DNA from: Pogona vitticeps
Taxonomy: Eukaryota; Chordata; Lepidosauria; Squamata; Agamidae
Direction of reading: 5' to 3'
DNA length: 64,000 nt
NCBI RefSeq assembly: GCF_051106095.1
Contig: NC_135791.1
Span: 3,798,001 to 3,862,000 of the forward strand
In this document: one piece after another, positions 60,579 to 64,000 of the stretch
Layout: the number at the start of each line of letters is the position of its first letter
Position numbering within the stretch: position 1 is the first letter of the stretch
Program-made: the position numbers and the translations under genes
Notes under the pieces: model-generated
What the model was told of the DNA's origin: nothing
Database searches by the model: none
Seen by the model: the letters and a program-made list of their open reading frames with translations, nothing else

Positions 60579-62531
60579 CCCCATCATCCCACGTAAATCA
60601 GAAAGATACAGCCATCATCCCACAGGAAACGCATAGAGACCAGTCCCAGGTATACATATATGCACTAATAACCCCATCATCCCACGTAAATCAGAAAGAT
60701 ACAGCCATCATCCCACAGGAAACGCATAGAGGCCAGTGCCAGGTATACATATATGCACTAATAACCCCATCATCCCACGTAAATCAGAAAGATACAGCCA
60801 TCATCCCACAGGAAACGCATAGAGACCAGTCCCAGGTATACATATATGCACTAATAACCCCATCATCCCACGTAAATCAGAAAGATACAGCCATCATCCC
60901 ACAGGAAACGCATAGAGGCCAGTCCCAGGTATACATATATGCACTAATAACCCCATCATCCCACGTAAATCAGAAAGATACAGCCATCATCCCACAGGAA
61001 ACGCATAGAGACCAGTCCCAGGTATACATATATGCACTAATAACCCCATCATCCCACGTAAATCAGAAAGATACAGCCATCATCCCACAGGAAACGCATA
61101 GAGACCAGTGCCAGGTATACATATATGCACTAATAACCCCATCATCCCACGTAAATCAGAAAGATACAGCCATCATCCCACAGGAAACGCATAGAGGCCA
61201 GTGCCAGGTATACATATATGCACTAATAACCCCATCATCCCACGTAAATCAGAAAGATACAGCCATCATCCCACAGGAAACGCATAGAGACCAGTCCCAG
61301 GTATACATATATGCACTAATAACCCCATCATCCCACGTAAATCAGAAAGATACAGCCATCATCCCACAGGAAACGCATAGAGGCCAGTCCCAGGTATACA
61401 TATATGCACTAATAACCCCATCATCCCACGTAAATCAGAAAGATACAGCCATCATCCCACAGGAAACGCATAGAGACCAGTCCCAGGTATACATATATGC
61501 ACTAATAACCCCATCATCCCACGTAAATCAGAAAGATACAGCCATCATCCCACAGGAAACGCATAGAGACCAGTGCCAGGTATACATATATGCACTAATA
61601 ACCCCATCATCCCACGTAAATCAGAAAGATACAGCCATCATCCCACAGGAAACGCATAGAGGCCAGTCCCAGGTATACATATATGCACTAATAACCCCAT
61701 CATCCCACGTAAATCAGAAAGATACAGCCATCATCCCACAGGAAACGCATAGAGGCCAGTGCCAGGTATACATAGATGCACTAATAACCCCATCATCCCA
61801 CGTAAATCAGAAAGATACAGCCATCATCCCACTGGAAACGCATAGAGGCCAGTCCCAGGTATACATATATGCACTAATAACCCCATCATCCCACGTAAAT
61901 CAGAAAGATACAGCCATCATCCCACTGGAAACGCATAGAGGCCAGTCCCAGGTATACATATATGCACTAATAACCCCATCATCCCACGTAAATCAGAAAG
62001 ATACAGCCATCATCCCACAGGAAACGCATAGAGACCAGTCCCAGGTATACATATATGCACTAATAACCCCATCATCCCACGTAAATCAGAAAGATACAGC
62101 CATCATCCCACTGGAAACGCATAGAGACCAGTGCCAGGTATACATATATGCACTAATAACCCCATCATCCCACGTAAATCAGAAAGATACAGCCATCATC
62201 CCACTGGAAACGCATAGAGACCAGTGCCAGGTATACATATATGCACTAATAACCCCATCATCCCACGTAAATCAGAAAGATACAGCCATCATCCCACTGG
62301 AAACGCATAGAGACCAGTGCCAGGTATACATATATGCACTAATAACCCCATCATCCCACGTAAATCAGAAAGATACAGCCATCATCCCACTGGAAACGCA
62401 TAGAGGCCAGTGCCAGGTATACATATATGCACTAATAACCCCATCATCCCACGTAAATCAGAAAGATACAGCCATCATCCCACAGGAAACGCATAGAGAC
62501 CAGTGCCAGGTATACATATATGCACTAATAA
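60579..62531 (-). repeat. Right subterminal array, 93-bp unit x 21
   Basis: Exactly 21 units (1,953 bases), the inverse of the left array. Each has two CATCATCCCAC boxes. As 93 is a multiple of three, one plus frame stays open as a 31-residue repeat, but it begins at a TTG, not an ATG. Variants GCCAGT/CCCAGT, GAGACC/GAGGCC and CACAGG/CACTGG are shared with the left array in a different order. Confidence 0.97.
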
Positions 62532-62695
62532 CCCGTTTTTAGATTAGTCATACATATTTACAAGCTTTATGTTGGTTATTATTTGTTTAAATTGAGCTTA
62601 AGTGAAAAAAGATAGTGACATCTAGGGGCTTGGAGGTGAACTGCAGGCAATCATCCCGATCATCCCTTTCAGTGATCATCCGTTTAGTACATCCC
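62532..62695 (-). repeat. Right terminal inverted repeat, unique part
   Basis: Exact inverse of 50201-50364 over 164 bases, ending TTTAGTACATCCC. Confidence 0.95.
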
Positions 62696-62703
62696 AGAAC
62701 TAG
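62696..62703. repeat. Target site duplication, right
   Basis: AGAACTAG, identical to 50193-50200. Confidence 0.9.
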
Positions 62704-63824
62704 GTTTCCGAAGGACGATTGTTTACGCCGGGGGTGGGGGATCGGGGCGTGTGAGTTTTTACTTGGGGTGGGGGGGATGGGGGTCAAGATCCTTCAGGGA
62801 ACCCGACTCCAAACTCGGGGGGGGGGGGCTTGCGCAAAGTTCTCACCGCGGGCTGGGGCAAGCCAGCGGCCCCCCGGTCTCCTCGGGAGTAAGCCCGCCT
62901 TGCATTGAGTCGGGGGGGGCTGGGTTCCTCTCTCCCCCTCCCCGCCCCGGCAAGCCCGTGCGCCCCGGAGCGCTTTGGATCGTGGGGAACCGATCCTCCG
63001 TGTCGGGCGATCCTGAACGTGGCGCGCGATCCGGCTGCGCGTCAACAGCTCTGGAAGTCTAGGATCGCGACCCCGCCCATCCCGTGTTGAAACCGTTAGG
63101 GCGGGAAATGGGCTGCAAATTTGAATTTTTTCAAAGGTTGCGGGTTTCGGATCTTTTTTTTTTCCCCAGCCCTGGAGCATTCCTTCTTCAGACATAAAAT
63201 TTTTTTGTTGCTGGTTATTCATGTATTTCTTGCATTTATAACCCCGCACCCCCGGATACAAAGTAGCAAGACAACATCTAGGACAGACCTTAAAACTGCA
63301 TCATCAAATCAAACAGAACCCAATTTTTGGAAAAGAAAGGAAAGGAAATACTCCGCTTTCTCATTTCCTCTCTTATTTCCTGTGTTTTTTTGAGTTGTCG
63401 CCCTATTAAGGCCAACGTCAACAAGAAACTCCAGAACAAAACAAGTGAAAAACAACAACAACAACACAAACCCAGGTCTTCAGACCTGAAAAGAGTAACA
63501 GCTGTATTTTAATCCAAACTTTGGTGGCTATTTAGATCCTCATCGGGTTATGCGGAGAGGAATAAATGCAATAACTGCTTGATTTGGATTTTTAGTGCTG
63601 CTCATGTTTTCCCTGTTTGTGGTTTCCATTTCTCAGAGTCATATTTGGAAACAACATTTGTTAATATACTATTCCACACACCCCCATAATATACTTGTTG
63701 ATCTTTGCTTTAATATTGCCAGTTCTTGACATTAAGATTCCTCTTCATTATTTGTAGTTTTAAATATTGCCTTTTAATGAGGTTAAACCTTTTATTGGTT
63801 TCAACCTGAAATATATTCTTCCAT

Positions 63825-63895
63825 TGTTTGTAAGCCGCCTTGGGTCCTTTTCAAGGAGAAAGGCGGGGTAAAAATATTTTAAATCAAATAATAGA
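63825..63895 (+). repeat. LINE 3' tail
   Basis: TTGTAAGCCGCCTTGGGTCC, then TTTTCAAGGAGAAAGGCGGGGTAAAA, the same LINE end as at 13180. Confidence 0.65.
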
Positions 63896-63904
63896 TAAGT
63901 AATA

Positions 63905-64000
63905 ACCATGTACGGTCAGGTCAATTCTGACTTAAGGTGATGACCTTTTCCCCCAGCATTTTCCAGGCTGAAAATACTCAGAAGTGGTATTATTATTATT
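63905..64000 (+). repeat. tRNA-related SINE, copy 3, cut by window end
   Basis: GGTCAGGTCAATTCTGACTTAAGGTGATGAC...TTTTCCAGGCTGAAAATACTCAGAAGTGG follows the layout of 20515-20705. Confidence 0.55.

Larger units (their letters stand above)
62704..64000 (+). other. TMEM35B: TMEM35B intron 1, continued
   Basis: 62.70-63.08 kb is CpG-rich and continues the island cut by the transposon. Beyond it lie AT-rich spacer and repeats. No TMEM35B exon 2 is seen before the window ends. Confidence 0.6.

Noticed and set aside
60579-62531. CRISPR-like array
   Set aside because: The units are contiguous with no unique spacers, in a eukaryotic transposon end.
60548-62542. A 664-codon frame of 31-residue repeats
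   Set aside because: It is the 93-bp transposon end array read in one frame; 93 is divisible by three, so it stays open. It starts at TTG, has no splice or poly(A) context, and the matching left array has no counterpart gene.

Overview
The window is vertebrate nuclear DNA, most likely from a squamate reptile. It carries tRNA-headed SINEs of the Sauria type with the GTCAAGGGGAACCTTTA tail, BovB/RTE LINE fragments, CR1/L3-type LINE debris, many hAT- and mariner-like MITEs, and intron-rich genes. The gene order is ZMYM4 (minus strand), SFPQ (plus), an unrecognised two-exon gene (plus) and TMEM35B (plus). The relative order and orientation of ZMYM4, SFPQ and TMEM35B match human chromosome 1p34.3 as I recall it, but ZMYM1 and ZMYM6, which lie between SFPQ and TMEM35B in human, are not seen here.

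Layout. 1-13.5 kb: repeat-rich DNA read as ZMYM4 intron 1. 13.5-14.1 kb: CpG-rich ZMYM4 first exon and promoter. 14.1-25.0 kb: repeat-rich intergenic DNA with one candidate Cys-rich exon on the minus strand (18.0-18.3 kb). 25.1-25.6 kb: SFPQ promoter with a TATA box and four CCAAT boxes. 25.6-35.6 kb: SFPQ in ten coding exons (710 aa). 35.6-44.35 kb: SFPQ 3' region, with three downstream exons that would replace the last coding exon by a seven-residue tail. 44.6-46.4 kb: MITE, SINE and LINE fragments. 46.7-48.0 kb: candidate gene of 212 aa. 49.55-50.2 kb: TMEM35B CpG island and exon 1.

50,201-62,695: a complete 12,495-bp DNA transposon of the Mutator-like (MULE) type, flanked by the 8-bp duplication AGAACTAG and inserted 274 bp inside TMEM35B intron 1. 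Its ends are identical 164-bp inverted repeats, followed on each side by inward-facing arrays of a 93-bp unit (18 units plus a partial on the left, 21 on the right). Each unit has two GGGATGAT boxes, so the two ends together hold about 85. It encodes one open, once-spliced protein of 1,019 aa. In order this has a C2H2 zinc finger of the WRKY-GCM1/FLYWCH kind, a MULE DDE transposase core, a SWIM finger, a Ulp1/C48 SUMO-protease domain with its catalytic residues, and a C-terminal PHD finger. The structure recalls Foldback/NOF elements, and nested repeats inside it look amphibian-like to me, which suggests recent horizontal arrival. This is the most interesting object in the window. 62.7-64.0 kb: TMEM35B intron 1 and the other half of its CpG island.
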